A stretch of DNA of 64,000 nucleotides from Amycolatopsis rubida (GTDB lineage Bacteria > Actinomycetota > Actinomycetes > Mycobacteriales > Pseudonocardiaceae). Position numbers and translations under genes: made by a program. The first letter of the stretch is position 1. The number at the start of each line of letters is the position of its first letter. The stretch spans positions 124,001-188,000 of the forward strand of contig NZ_FOWC01000008.1 of the NCBI RefSeq assembly GCF_900115345.1, given 5' to 3'. Under the pieces are notes generated by a model. The model had not been told where the DNA came from. It did not search any database and saw only the letters and a list, made by a program, of their open reading frames with translations. Below, in pieces: positions 33,180 to 41,664 of the stretch.

Positions 33180-33473
33180 GGCGGGTTTTCTCCTCGACAG
33201 CGGAGCGATCGAGGTGCTCGTTCGGGTACGAGGCCTTGGCGCACCTCGCCGGTCAGGACATCGCGGGCATGCTGAAGTCGCTCCGGACATGGTTCGAGGA
33301 GCGAATCCCAGCGGCGGAGACGCCGAGAACTCGCCGGATCCCCCCTGCGCGCTGTCTTCGGCCGCGGCGCCGCAGGCTCTCCCGCGCCGGGTTCCGGCGT
33401 GGCAGAACCGTTCGGGCTGACGCGGGGCGGTACCTGCGGGCATAGTCGGCGAGGTACCCGAGCAGGAGGACAG
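33180..33473. other. Gap without a supported gene
   Basis: 294 bp before the hydroxylase operon. One plus-strand frame contains LAHLAGQDIAGMLKSLRTWF, which faintly resembles the segment before the helix-turn-helix of PucR regulators, often found beside such operons, but no helix-turn-helix follows and the frame is broken. I see no hairpin with a T-run. Nothing here can be annotated with confidence. Confidence 0.4.
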
Positions 33474-35726
33474 ATGAGCATTGTCGGCACCCGGGTGGTG
33501 CGCGTCGAAGACGAGAAGCTGATTACCACTGGCGGAACATACGTCGACGACCTCAAGGAAGAAGCGCTGGACGGCGCCGTGCACGCGGTCTTCGTGCGCA
33601 GCCCGATCGCGCACGCGCGGATCACCGGCATCGACGTGGCGCAAGCCCGCACGGCACCGGGCGTGGCCGGGGTCTACACCGCGGCCGATCTCGATCTCGA
33701 TCCGGGCAAGGCCGGGCCCGTCGCCGAGCCGTTCCTGGCGGAAGACGTCGTGCGGTACGTCGGCGAGCCGGTCGCGCTGGTGCTCGCCGATCAGCGGTAC
33801 CAGCTCGCCGACGCGGCCGAACTGGTCGACGTGGACTACGACCCGCTCGCCGCGGTCGCCGACTTCGACACCGCGCTCGCCGACGAGACGCTGGTGTTCC
33901 CGGACCACGGCACCAACGTGGTCCACACGCACGGCTCGGAGGAGTTCGACGACTCGGTGTTCGAGGACTGCGAAGTCGTCGTCACCGAGGAGATCCTCAA
34001 CCAGCGCGTGGCCCCGGCCCCGGTCGAGCCGCGCGGGGCGGCCGTCGCGTGGGGCGAGGACGGGCGGGTCACGCTGTGGCTTTCCACGCAGAACGCGCAG
34101 ACCGGCCGGCGCACGGTGGCTGGCGGCCTCGGCATCGGCGAGGACCTGGTGCGGGTGATCACGCCGGACGTCGGCGGCGGGTTCGGCGCGAAGATCGGCG
34201 CGGATCCGGAAGCGATCCTGCTCGCCTGGGCGGCGAAGCAAGCCGGGCGCGCGGTGCGGTGGGCCGAATCGCGCAGCGAGAACCTCACCTCGATGACGCA
34301 CGGCCGCGCGCAGCGCAACATCGTCACCATCGGCGGCAAGCGCGACGGAACGGTGCTGGCCTACCGGCTCGACGTCCTCCAAGACACCGGTGCCTACCCG
34401 CGGGCGCTGTTCCTGCCGACGCTCACCGAGATGATGGCCCCGGGTGTCTACCGGTTCCCGGTCGTGCAGACGCGCAGCCGCGGCGTGGTCACCACGACCA
34501 CGCCGATCGCGGCCTACCGCGGCGCGGGCCGTCCCGAGGCGACCGCCGCGGTCGAGCGGGCGATCGACCTGTTCGCCGCGGAAATCGGCATGGATCCGGC
34601 CGACGTCCGGCGGGTCAACTTCATCCGTCCCGGGGAATTCCCTTACCGGACGCCGACTGGCGGCTCCTACGACACCGGCGAGTACGCCGCGGCGCTCGAC
34701 AAGGTCCTCGACGCGGCGGGATACGCGCAGCTGCGCGAGGAACAGCGGAAGCGCCGCGACGCCGGGGATCCGGTGGCGCTGGGCCTCGGCATCGCCGCTT
34801 ACGTGGAGATCACCGGCGCCGACGCGTCGGGCGAGAGCGGACGGGTCGACGTGCACCCGGACGGTTCGGTCACCGCGTGGACCGGCAGTTCCCCGCACGG
34901 GCAGGGGCTCGGGACGTCGCTGGCGATGCTGCTGTCGGACCAGCTGGGCGTGCCGCTGGACAAGATCACCGTCCGGCACGGCGACACCGACGAGGTCCCG
35001 CGCGCGATCGGCACGTTCGGTTCGCGGTCGCTGCAGCTCGGCGGTTCGGCGATCCGGCAGGCGGCCGAGGAGGTCGTGGCGCAGGCCCGCCGGGTCGCGG
35101 CGGAACTGCTCGAAGCCGGGCCGGACGACCTGGAGCTGGACGTCCAACGCGGCGTCTGGCAGGTCCGCGGCGCGCCGTCCGCCGCGACGCTGGACTGGGC
35201 CCGCGTCGCCGCCGAGGCGGACGGGTTCACCGCGGACGTCTGGTTCGGCGACGGCGCGCCGACGTTCCCGTTCGGCGCGCACCTCGCGGTCGTCGAGGTC
35301 GACACCGAAACCGGCAAGGTCGAGGTCCGCAGGCTGGTCGCGCTCGACGACGCGGGCCCGATCGTGAACCCGCTGACCTTCCGCGGCCAGCGGCACGGCG
35401 GGCTCGGCCAGGGCATCGCGCAGGCGCTGCTCGAGGTGATGAGCTACGACGCGGACGGCAACCCGACCACGGCGACGCTGGCCGACTACTCGTTCGTCAC
35501 CGCGCCCGAGCTGCCCGATTTCGAACTGGTGGACATGGAGACGCCGACGACCCGGAACCTGCTGGGGGTCAAGGGGATCGGCGAGGCGGCGACCATCGGG
35601 TCGACGCCCGCGGTGCACAACGCGGTGGTGGACGCGCTCGCCCACCTCGGCGTGACGCACCTGGACATGCCGACCACCCCGCTGCGGGTGTGGACGGCCC
35701 TGAACGACGCCAGGAAGGCGAACTGA
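33474..35726 (+). CDS. Molybdenum hydroxylase large subunit (form II CODH/xanthine dehydrogenase family)
   Basis: 750-aa molybdopterin cytosine dinucleotide-binding catalytic subunit. Features: VGEPVALVLAD near residue 100, DVGGGFGAKIG (about 234-244) and AYRGAGRPEATAAVER (about 344-359). The last matches the AYRGAGR loop of so-called form II CoxL-like proteins, not the AYRCSFR loop with the active-site cysteine of true aerobic CO dehydrogenase; the glutamate near the C-terminus needed for hydroxylation is probably in GVKGIGEAAT. So CO is an unlikely substrate; a purine or aldehyde-type substrate is more likely. AGGAGG precedes the ATG. First gene of a large-small-medium operon. Confidence 0.9.
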   Translation: MSIVGTRVVRVEDEKLITTGGTYVDDLKEEALDGAVHAVFVRSPIAHARITGIDVAQARTAPGVAGVYTAADLDLDPGKAGPVAEPFLAEDVVRYVGEPVALVLADQRYQLADAAELVDVDYDPLAAVADFDTALADETLVFPDHGTNVVHTHGSEEFDDSVFEDCEVVVTEEILNQRVAPAPVEPRGAAVAWGEDGRVTLWLSTQNAQTGRRTVAGGLGIGEDLVRVITPDVGGGFGAKIGADPEAILLAWAAKQAGRAVRWAESRSENLTSMTHGRAQRNIVTIGGKRDGTVLAYRLDVLQDTGAYPRALFLPTLTEMMAPGVYRFPVVQTRSRGVVTTTTPIAAYRGAGRPEATAAVERAIDLFAAEIGMDPADVRRVNFIRPGEFPYRTPTGGSYDTGEYAAALDKVLDAAGYAQLREEQRKRRDAGDPVALGLGIAAYVEITGADASGESGRVDVHPDGSVTAWTGSSPHGQGLGTSLAMLLSDQLGVPLDKITVRHGDTDEVPRAIGTFGSRSLQLGGSAIRQAAEEVVAQARRVAAELLEAGPDDLELDVQRGVWQVRGAPSAATLDWARVAAEADGFTADVWFGDGAPTFPFGAHLAVVEVDTETGKVEVRRLVALDDAGPIVNPLTFRGQRHGGLGQGIAQALLEVMSYDADGNPTTATLADYSFVTAPELPDFELVDMETPTTRNLLGVKGIGEAATIGSTPAVHNAVVDALAHLGVTHLDMPTTPLRVWTALNDARKAN

Positions 35727-35727
35727 C

Positions 35728-36204
35728 GTGCGGGTCTCGATCGAGGTGAACGGGAAGACGATCGCGCGGGAGGTGCCCGACCGCACCCTGCTCGTGCACT
35801 ACCTGCGGGACACCGCGGGCCTCACCGGCACGAACATCGGCTGCGACACCACGTCCTGCGGGGCGTGCACGGTGCTGCTCGACGGCGAATCGGTGAAATC
35901 CTGCACGGTGCTGGCCGCGCAGGCGGACGGGCACGAAGTGACCACTGTGGAGGGTCTGGCCTCCGGATCGGGCACAGACGGCCTGCACCCGGTGCAGCGC
36001 GCGTTCCGCGAGCAGCACGGCCTGCAGTGCGGGTTCTGCACGCCCGGCATGATGATGGCGACCGTGTCGCTGCTGAAGGAAAACCCGAAGCCGACGCGCG
36101 ACGAGGTCCGCGCGGCGCTGGAGGGCAACCTCTGCCGCTGCACCGGGTACCACAACATCGTCAGCGCCGTGATCGACGCGTCCGGGCAGGAGGTGGCGCA
36201 GTGA
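35728..36204 (+). CDS. Molybdenum hydroxylase small subunit, two [2Fe-2S] clusters
   Basis: 158 aa. The plant-type ferredoxin cluster is held by CDTTSCGAC and the later SC (residues about 39-61), and the second, helical-domain cluster by CGFC and CRC (about 98-101 and 132-134: LQCGFCTPGMMM, EGNLCRCTGYHNI). It passes electrons from the molybdenum site to the FAD subunit. GTG start one base after the large-subunit stop; its own stop overlaps the next start (GTGA), so the three genes form one translationally coupled unit. Confidence 0.95.
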   Translation: MRVSIEVNGKTIAREVPDRTLLVHYLRDTAGLTGTNIGCDTTSCGACTVLLDGESVKSCTVLAAQADGHEVTTVEGLASGSGTDGLHPVQRAFREQHGLQCGFCTPGMMMATVSLLKENPKPTRDEVRAALEGNLCRCTGYHNIVSAVIDASGQEVAQ

Positions 36205-37016
36205 TCCCGGCCGGGTTCGCCTACCGGCGCGCGTCCACTGTGGACGAGGCGCTCGCACTGCTCGCCGAGCACGGCGAAGACGCGAAGCTGCTCGCGGGCG
36301 GGCATTCGCTGCTGCCGCTGATGAAACTCCGGTTCGCCGCGCCGGAGGTCGTGGTGGACATCGCGCCGCTGCGGGAGCTGAAGTTCGTCCGGGCCGAGGG
36401 CCGCGAGGTGGTGATCGGGGCGTTGTCCCGCTACCACGACCTCGAACACGACCCGGTGCTCGCCGAGCACGCGCCGCTGCTCGCGCACGTGTCCGGGTCG
36501 GTCGGCGACCCGCAGGTGCGCCATCGCGGGACCATCGGCGGGTCGCTGGTGCACGCGGACCCGGCGGCCGACCTGCCCGCGGCGGTCCTCGCGGCGGACG
36601 GGACGCTCGTCGCGCGCGGGCCGCGAGGGGAGCGGCGGATTCCGGCCGCGGAGTTCTTCCTCGGGCCGTTCACCACGCCGCTGGAGCCGGACGAACTGCT
36701 CACCGAGATCCGGCTGCCGAGCCAGGCCGGGCTGGGCTGGGGGTTCGAGAAGTTCACCCGCCGGGCCATCGACTGGGCGATCGTGGGCGTCGCGGTCACC
36801 GGGCGTTCGGTCGGCCTGATCACCATGGGCGGCACGCCGCTGCGCGCGTCGGCCACCGAACGCGCGCTGGCCGACGGGGCGACTGCGGCGGAGGCGGCGA
36901 AACTGGCCGCGGAGGACACTTCGCCGCCGGAGGAACCGCACGCCACAGCCGAGTACCGCCGGCATCTCGCCCGGGTCCTCACCGCCCGCGCCCTCACCGC
37001 CGCCGGCATCGCCTGA
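36201..37016 (+). CDS. Molybdenum hydroxylase medium (FAD) subunit
   Basis: 271-aa FAD-binding subunit. FAD motifs: AGGHSLLPLMKLRF (about 33-46) and TIGGSLVHADPAADLP (about 112-127), with the C-terminal CO dehydrogenase flavoprotein domain after about residue 175. It receives electrons from the [2Fe-2S] subunit and passes them on, probably to quinone or oxygen. No accessory genes (for MCD cofactor insertion, e.g. coxD/coxE/coxF-like) are seen next to the operon in this window, so they must lie elsewhere. A dispersed palindrome follows directly and may stop transcription. Confidence 0.93.
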   Translation: MIPAGFAYRRASTVDEALALLAEHGEDAKLLAGGHSLLPLMKLRFAAPEVVVDIAPLRELKFVRAEGREVVIGALSRYHDLEHDPVLAEHAPLLAHVSGSVGDPQVRHRGTIGGSLVHADPAADLPAAVLAADGTLVARGPRGERRIPAAEFFLGPFTTPLEPDELLTEIRLPSQAGLGWGFEKFTRRAIDWAIVGVAVTGRSVGLITMGGTPLRASATERALADGATAAEAAKLAAEDTSPPEEPHATAEYRRHLARVLTARALTAAGIA

Positions 37017-37024
37017 CCGACCGT

Positions 37025-37075
37025 CCGTGAGGGGAACCCTCATTGACTCTGATTCCCCGAGGGTTCCCCTCACGG
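37025..37075. repeat. Dispersed palindromic element, copy 2
   Basis: Perfect 17-bp arms at 37025-37041 and 37059-37075 (outer arm CCGTGAGGGGAACCCTC) around a 17-nt centre that includes TCTGATTCCCC, also present in copy 1. It begins 9 bp after the stop of the FAD subunit gene and may terminate that operon. Confidence 0.85.
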
Positions 37076-37147
37076 CGTTTCCGGGGCCGAGAGCGACGGC
37101 TGATTTCCGCCAGCGGGGCGCGGCCGGCGGTGGCCAGACTGGGCGGG

Positions 37148-37834
37148 GTGAACACGACTTTTCCCGCGCACACGGCAATCGAGCCCGGCATTCTCTACTT
37201 CGGCACCCCGGTGGTGCTGCTCTCGACGTCCAATGAGGACGGTTCGGCCAACCTGGCCCCGATGTCGTCGGCGTTCTGGCTCGGCTGGCGCGCGATGCTC
37301 GGCCTCGGCGCGCGCTCGAAGACCGCGCTCAACCTCCTGCGCACGCGCGAATGCGTGCTGAACCTGCCGTCCTCGGCGCTGGCCGCCGCGGTGGACCGGC
37401 TGGCGCTGACCACCGGATCCGATCCGGTGCCGCCGCGCAAGCAAGAGCGCGGCTACTTCCACGTCGCGGACAAGTTCGCCCGTGCGGGGCTCACGCCGGT
37501 GCCGTCCGAGACGGTCGCGCCGCCCCGGGTCGCCGAGTGCCCGGTCGCGATGGAAGCGGTGCTGGAATCCGTGCACCCGTTCGCCGAGGACGACGAGGCG
37601 CAGCGCGGCGGCGTCGTCGGGCTGGAAGTGCGCGTGCAGCGGGTGTTCGTGCACGACGACATCCGGCTGCCGGGCGCCGACGACCACGTCGACCCGGACG
37701 CGTGGCGGCCGCTGATCATGAGCTTCCAGAAGCTCTACGGGCTCGGGCCGCAGGTGCGCGAATCGACGCTCGCGCGCATCCCGGAGCGGATGTACCGCTC
37801 GCCGGACATCGAACGGGCGCGCGGCGTCTCCTGA
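37148..37834 (+). CDS. Flavin reductase-like FMN-binding split-barrel protein
   Basis: 228 aa. The N-terminal half reads GTPVVLLSTSNEDGSANLAP followed by MSSAFWLGW and CVLNLPSSALAAAV, the strand pattern of flavin reductase-like proteins (FMN-binding split barrel) that reduce flavin with NAD(P)H or bind it as a cofactor. The C-terminal half (from about residue 100) has a less common extension ending RMYRSPDIERA. No partner monooxygenase lies nearby. Start is GTG at 37148 with GGGCGGG upstream; the start is moderately sure. A 23-bp terminator hairpin lies 85 bp downstream. Confidence 0.75.
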   Translation: MNTTFPAHTAIEPGILYFGTPVVLLSTSNEDGSANLAPMSSAFWLGWRAMLGLGARSKTALNLLRTRECVLNLPSSALAAAVDRLALTTGSDPVPPRKQERGYFHVADKFARAGLTPVPSETVAPPRVAECPVAMEAVLESVHPFAEDDEAQRGGVVGLEVRVQRVFVHDDIRLPGADDHVDPDAWRPLIMSFQKLYGLGPQVRESTLARIPERMYRSPDIERARGVS

Positions 37835-37835
37835 C

Positions 37836-37941
37836 CCCCTGTCCACTGTGGAGCGACAAACCGGCGAAACGACGGCGAAGGACAGGGGAACAACTCGGTA
37901 AAACCGGGCATCGCAAGGGGCCGCCGCGATCCGCGGCGGCC
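37836..37941 (+). terminator. Nested inverted repeat plus terminator hairpin
   Basis: CCCCTGTCC (37836-37844) pairs with GGACAGGGG (37880-37888). Downstream GGCCGCCGCG (37919-37928), loop ATC and CGCGGCGGCC (37932-37941) form a strong hairpin followed by TTGT and, later, TTTT; a likely terminator for the flavin reductase gene. The rest of 37942-38206 (TGTCTCTTCGGACA hairpin at about 38025) shows no gene; it should hold the promoter of the type VII locus. Confidence 0.6.
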
Positions 37942-38206
37942 TTGTGCCAGTTTTCTCGCACCGAGGAATTTCCGCCGCTTCCGGGCCGCGCGTCAAGCGG
38001 CACGCGCGGCGAAACCGCAGGTCGTGTCTCTTCGGACACGGCCCTCGGTACATTGGGGCAGCTGTCCCCGTGGTGATCACCGGCCGCTGGCGGACTGATA
38101 GTCTTTCCCCATTGCGAATCCCTGGCACGGCAACGCAATTCGGTGTCACTCACACGGGTGTCGGAGCGACCGTGCCCGATCCGGCTGCGGGAAGGATGCC
38201 CTCGGG

Positions 38207-39058
38207 ATGGCGGACAGGTTCGAGTTCGTTCTCGACGTCGTCGAAGCTTTGGTGATCGGGGAGGCGACCGGCGGGAACATCCGCCAGTTCCCGCTGCGGA
38301 TCGGCTCCGTGCCCGCGGAACCGGACCGGTACGTCCAGGTCGCGAAGGTGGTCAACGACGCGATCGAGGCGCGCAGGCTCTCCAGCGGCGACGAGCTGAG
38401 CCCCTTCGTGCGCACCGCCTTCGAGCTGCTCGCGAAGCCGCGGGTGTCGGTCGCGGTCAGCGGGATCGACGGGCTCGGCGCGGACATCGCGGTGGTCGCG
38501 CTCACCGACGGCAGGCAGGCGCTCGGGATCACCCAGGACCCGAAGACCGACAAGCTGCTGTTCTCGCTCTTCGACGACGAGGATCTCGTCGAGGTGGTAG
38601 CCGGCGTGCTGCCCCAGGCGCGCCCGGCCAGCACCGGCGCGCACACGATCCGGCAGGCGGCCTCGCCGGAGGTGTCCGCGATGACCGCGCGCCGCAGGGC
38701 CGAGGCGGCCGAGGACGAGGAAGAGACCGACGCGTTCGGGATGATCGAGGTCAGCGGGCGCGTGCAGCCGCGCCGCCCGGACCCGCGGGTCTCCCGCGCC
38801 GCCCCCGGCGGGGTCGAGGTGCTCGAACGCGTGCTGGCGCAGCCCCGGCTCGGCGGCGGGCACATCGCGGTGAGCGGCTGGGGCCGCCACGGCGAGCGGC
38901 GCGGCGGCAACCCGATCGGGTGGCTCGACACCGCCGACGGCCGCTACCTGATCACCTCGACCGTCAGCGAGGCGGGCGACCTGACCGCGGAATACGTGCC
39001 CGCCGGGCGCCGCGAGCTCAAGCGCGCCGTGCAGCAGGCGGTTTCCGAGGTTTACTGA
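38207..39058 (+). CDS. EspG-family type VII secretion chaperone
   Basis: 283 aa matching the ESX secretion-associated EspG family: ADRFEFVLDVVEALVIGEATGG at the start, a central SGIDGLGADIAVVALTDGRQAL strand pair, and a C-terminal barrel half beginning RLGGGHIAVSGWGRHG. In mycobacteria EspG binds PE-PPE pairs in the cytosol and delivers them to the ESX machine. Here it heads a run of five same-strand genes that contain the matching kinds of client: a helical PE-like protein and a large PPE/WXG-like protein. No EccB/C/D/E or mycosin gene lies in the window. Confidence 0.8.
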   Translation: MADRFEFVLDVVEALVIGEATGGNIRQFPLRIGSVPAEPDRYVQVAKVVNDAIEARRLSSGDELSPFVRTAFELLAKPRVSVAVSGIDGLGADIAVVALTDGRQALGITQDPKTDKLLFSLFDDEDLVEVVAGVLPQARPASTGAHTIRQAASPEVSAMTARRRAEAAEDEEETDAFGMIEVSGRVQPRRPDPRVSRAAPGGVEVLERVLAQPRLGGGHIAVSGWGRHGERRGGNPIGWLDTADGRYLITSTVSEAGDLTAEYVPAGRRELKRAVQQAVSEVY

Positions 39059-39105
39059 TCATTGCACTGCAGGCGGCGACAGTTCACGAGGAGAACGAGG
39101 TCCCG

Positions 39106-39546
39106 ATGACCGACGAGGCACCGATGACGCCGGTGGACGCCAAGAGGGCGACCGTGACCGCGGCGCGGACCGATTTCCTGCCCGCGAAGCAGCTGAAGAC
39201 GCTGGCCGAGCGCGGATCGTTCGCGGTCGACGACAGCACCGGCGACAAAATGATCGCCGCGCTCCAGGGCGTGCTCGACGCCTTGGAGGCGCACGTGCGG
39301 CTGATCGAGAAGATCGCCGGGGTGCCGGCGATGTCGAAGAGCCCGGCCGGGATGTTCGTCAGCAAGCACATGGCCGAGACCGCGCGCGACCAGCAGGGCC
39401 TGGTCACCCAGCTGCAGGCGGCGAACCGGGAGTTCCCGACCTACGTCGAGGCGATCAAGCTCGCGAAGAAGAACTACAAGGAGCGGGAGCACAGCTCGCG
39501 GGAAGCCTTCGAGCGCATCCACCGCACCGCCGAAGAACAGGGCTGA
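39106..39546 (+). CDS. Helical PE-like/WXG-like type VII substrate with YxxxE motif
   Basis: 146 aa, almost entirely helical. The sequence NYKEREHSSREAF (about residues 122-134) contains Y-K-E-R-E, which fits the Y-x-x-x-D/E export signal of type VII substrates that follows the helical hairpin. No clear W-x-G is present in the turn. Position between EspG and a PPE/WXG-like gene supports a role as secretion partner (PE-like) of the next protein. The ATG is set by a purine-rich GAGGAGAACGAGG upstream. This assignment is inference from size, motif and neighbours. Confidence 0.6.
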   Translation: MTDEAPMTPVDAKRATVTAARTDFLPAKQLKTLAERGSFAVDDSTGDKMIAALQGVLDALEAHVRLIEKIAGVPAMSKSPAGMFVSKHMAETARDQQGLVTQLQAANREFPTYVEAIKLAKKNYKEREHSSREAFERIHRTAEEQG

Positions 39547-39557
39547 AGGGGAGACCA

Positions 39558-41657
39558 GTGGCCGAGAAGAAAGCACCGACCGCCGAGTCCGTCTCCGATC
39601 CGTCCTCGACGGATTACGACCCGGGCAACACCGCGCTGTACAACCCGACGCTGGACCCCTCGTCGAAGTACTACATCGGGCCGGTGCGCCCGGACGACGT
39701 GGCCTCGGGCGACCAGTTGCGCGAGGACGCGACGACGAAGATCGACGCCGTTTTCAACGGCTGGCTGCTGCCGAACGTCCAGGGGAAGGCGCGCGACCAG
39801 CTGATCCAGGCGATGTACCAGCGGAACCTGGACGAATCGAAGAAGCATCTCGGCAAAGACCTCGAGATGCGCGATCCCGGCGCCGCCCCGCACACCGACT
39901 GGAAGAACGCGACGCACGAGCAGATGGTCGACGCCATCACCACGCACGCGGACCCGGCCGCGGTGGCCGAGTCGTCGGAGGCCTGGGTGAGCCTCGGCAA
40001 CGAGCTGGCGACGCACCAGAAGAATCTCGGCGACGCGATCAACGCGAGCACCTCGAACTGGAAGGGCGACGCGGGCGACGCGGCGCGCGTGCACCTGGCC
40101 AACGTGGGCAAGTGGCTCGGCACCACCGCGCAGGGCGCGTCGCTCACCGGGCGCCAGCAGGAGGTCCACTCGCAGGCGCTCAACGAGACGCAGAAGGCGA
40201 TGAACGCCAACCCGCCGGTGCAGTTCTCGGCGCAGGACGCGAACAAGGTCCTGATGACGATCAAGGATCCGGCCGCCTACGTCGTGGCCTACTCCTCGGC
40301 CATGAAGACCTTCACCGACCAGCAGGCCGCCCGTGAGCAGGCCGCGCAGATCATGACGCGGTACGACCAGACGATCGGCGGCGCGGTGGCGACGCCGCGG
40401 TTCGCCGAGCCGCCGAAGCTGCCCACCGAGACGGCCCGGTTGCAGCCCACGCTCAAGGGCACCCCGATGAACAAGGGCGGCGGCGCGGGCGCGCCGGGCG
40501 GGGTGCGGGTCGGCCCGGACGGCCGCCCGATCGGTCCCGACGGCAAGCCGATCGGCCCGCCCGGGACCACGGTCGGGCCGAACGGCCAGCTCATCGGCCC
40601 GGACGGACGGCCGCTGGGTCCCGACGGCAAGCCGATCGGCCCGGCGGGGACCACCGTGGGCCCGAACGGGCAGCCGATCGGTCCGGACGGACGGCCGCTG
40701 GGTCCCGACGGAAGGCCGATCGGCCCGGACGGCAAACCGTACGGCGACGGCCCGGGCGGCGTCACCGGCGGCCCCGGCGGGCAGCAGCCCGACCGCAGGT
40801 TCGACCCGGCGTCGCTGAAGATCCCGGACGGCGGGCCCGGCGGCGGCAACCCGGGCGGCGGAAGCCCGGGCGGTGGCGGGCCCGGCGGCTCGTTCCCGCC
40901 CATCCCGGGTTCGGGCGACCCGGGTTCGACGAAGGCGCAAGGCTTCACCCCGCCGACCATCCCGCCCATCCCGGGCGGCAACCCCGGCGGCAGCGGTCCG
41001 ACCTTCACGCCGCCGAACATCCCGCCCGTCCCGGGCGGCAACCCCGGCGGCAGCGGTCCGACCTTCACCCCGCCGTCCATTCCGCCCATCCCCGGCGGCA
41101 AGAGCGGCGACCCGTACAAGTCGAACCCGTACAAGCCGCAGCCGTTCAAACCCTCGATCCCCGAGGGTCCCGGCGGGCTCAAGCCCTACGAGCCGAAGCC
41201 GTTCAACCCCGGCAAGATCGGCCCGGACGGCAAGCCGCTGTTCCCGGGCGGCGGCACCGGGCCGAGCGGGGAGAAGCTCGGCGGCATCGGCAAGGGCGGC
41301 GGCGTCAACGGCGAGAGCATCAGCAGCAGGCTCGGCGGCGGCGCGGGCGGCCTCGGCGGCGGCAAAGGCGGCACTGGCTCCGGCGGCGGGGGCGCGTTCA
41401 GCGGTGCGGGCGGTTCCGGCCCGGCCGAGGAGGGCGTCGCCGGGCGCGGCGGTTCCGGCTCGGGCGCGGGCGGCAAGGGCGCGGCCGGCGCTCCCGGCAT
41501 GGGAGCCATGGGCGGCGGCAAGGGCGGCAAGGGCCCGGAGGACAAGGAACACAAGATCGCGAGCTTCGTCGAGTCGGACGATCCGTCGTTCTTCGCGCCG
41601 GACGAGGTCGTCGCCCCGCCGGTGATCGGCGACTGGAAGAACAAGGACTGGAAGTGA
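39558..41657 (+). CDS. Large WXG/PPE-like type VII substrate with collagen-like Gly/Pro tail
   Basis: 699 aa. The N-terminal 310 residues are helical; TSNWKGDAGDAARVHLANVG (about 169-188) is a W-x-G type turn between helices, as in WXG100/PPE proteins. From about 315 the chain is a low-complexity tail: GPDG/GPNG-x-P-(I/L) repeats (about 317-400), then FTPP-x-IPP-(I/V)-PGGNPGGSGPT repeats (about 460-515), then Gly-rich sequence with a C-terminus DPSFFAPDEVVAPPVIGDW. No Sec or Tat signal exists, fitting type VII export with EspG and the PE-like protein. GTG start with AAGGGGAGA upstream. The tail may be a surface or wall-spanning stalk. Confidence 0.75.
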   Translation: MAEKKAPTAESVSDPSSTDYDPGNTALYNPTLDPSSKYYIGPVRPDDVASGDQLREDATTKIDAVFNGWLLPNVQGKARDQLIQAMYQRNLDESKKHLGKDLEMRDPGAAPHTDWKNATHEQMVDAITTHADPAAVAESSEAWVSLGNELATHQKNLGDAINASTSNWKGDAGDAARVHLANVGKWLGTTAQGASLTGRQQEVHSQALNETQKAMNANPPVQFSAQDANKVLMTIKDPAAYVVAYSSAMKTFTDQQAAREQAAQIMTRYDQTIGGAVATPRFAEPPKLPTETARLQPTLKGTPMNKGGGAGAPGGVRVGPDGRPIGPDGKPIGPPGTTVGPNGQLIGPDGRPLGPDGKPIGPAGTTVGPNGQPIGPDGRPLGPDGRPIGPDGKPYGDGPGGVTGGPGGQQPDRRFDPASLKIPDGGPGGGNPGGGSPGGGGPGGSFPPIPGSGDPGSTKAQGFTPPTIPPIPGGNPGGSGPTFTPPNIPPVPGGNPGGSGPTFTPPSIPPIPGGKSGDPYKSNPYKPQPFKPSIPEGPGGLKPYEPKPFNPGKIGPDGKPLFPGGGTGPSGEKLGGIGKGGGVNGESISSRLGGGAGGLGGGKGGTGSGGGGAFSGAGGSGPAEEGVAGRGGSGSGAGGKGAAGAPGMGAMGGGKGGKGPEDKEHKIASFVESDDPSFFAPDEVVAPPVIGDWKNKDWK
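40505..40752 (+). repeat. Collagen-like GPDG/GPNG coding repeats
   Basis: Tandem 15- to 24-bp units encode GPDGRPI, GPDGKPI and GPNGQ(L/P)I with intervening GTTV; a larger unit of about 105 bp (GPDGRP-GPDGKP-GTTVGPNGQ) occurs twice. In-frame throughout. Confidence 0.85.
40941..41100 (+). repeat. 60-bp in-frame tandem repeats (Pro/Gly rich)
   Basis: Units at 40981-41040 and 41041-41100 differ at only a few bases, and the preceding 40 bp form the last two thirds of another unit. Each encodes a 20-residue block of the type NPGGSGPTFTPP-x-IPP-(I/V)-PGG. Confidence 0.88.
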
Positions 41658-41664
41658 GGCGGCG

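Noticed and set aside
33260..33370. PucR-type regulator remnant beside the hydroxylase operon
   Set aside because: Only one short segment resembles PucR and no helix-turn-helix follows; too weak to annotate.
30222..35786. 1854-codon open frame on the minus strand
   Set aside because: Shadow across the discoidin, permease and hydroxylase genes; composition is typical of GC-rich antisense frames.
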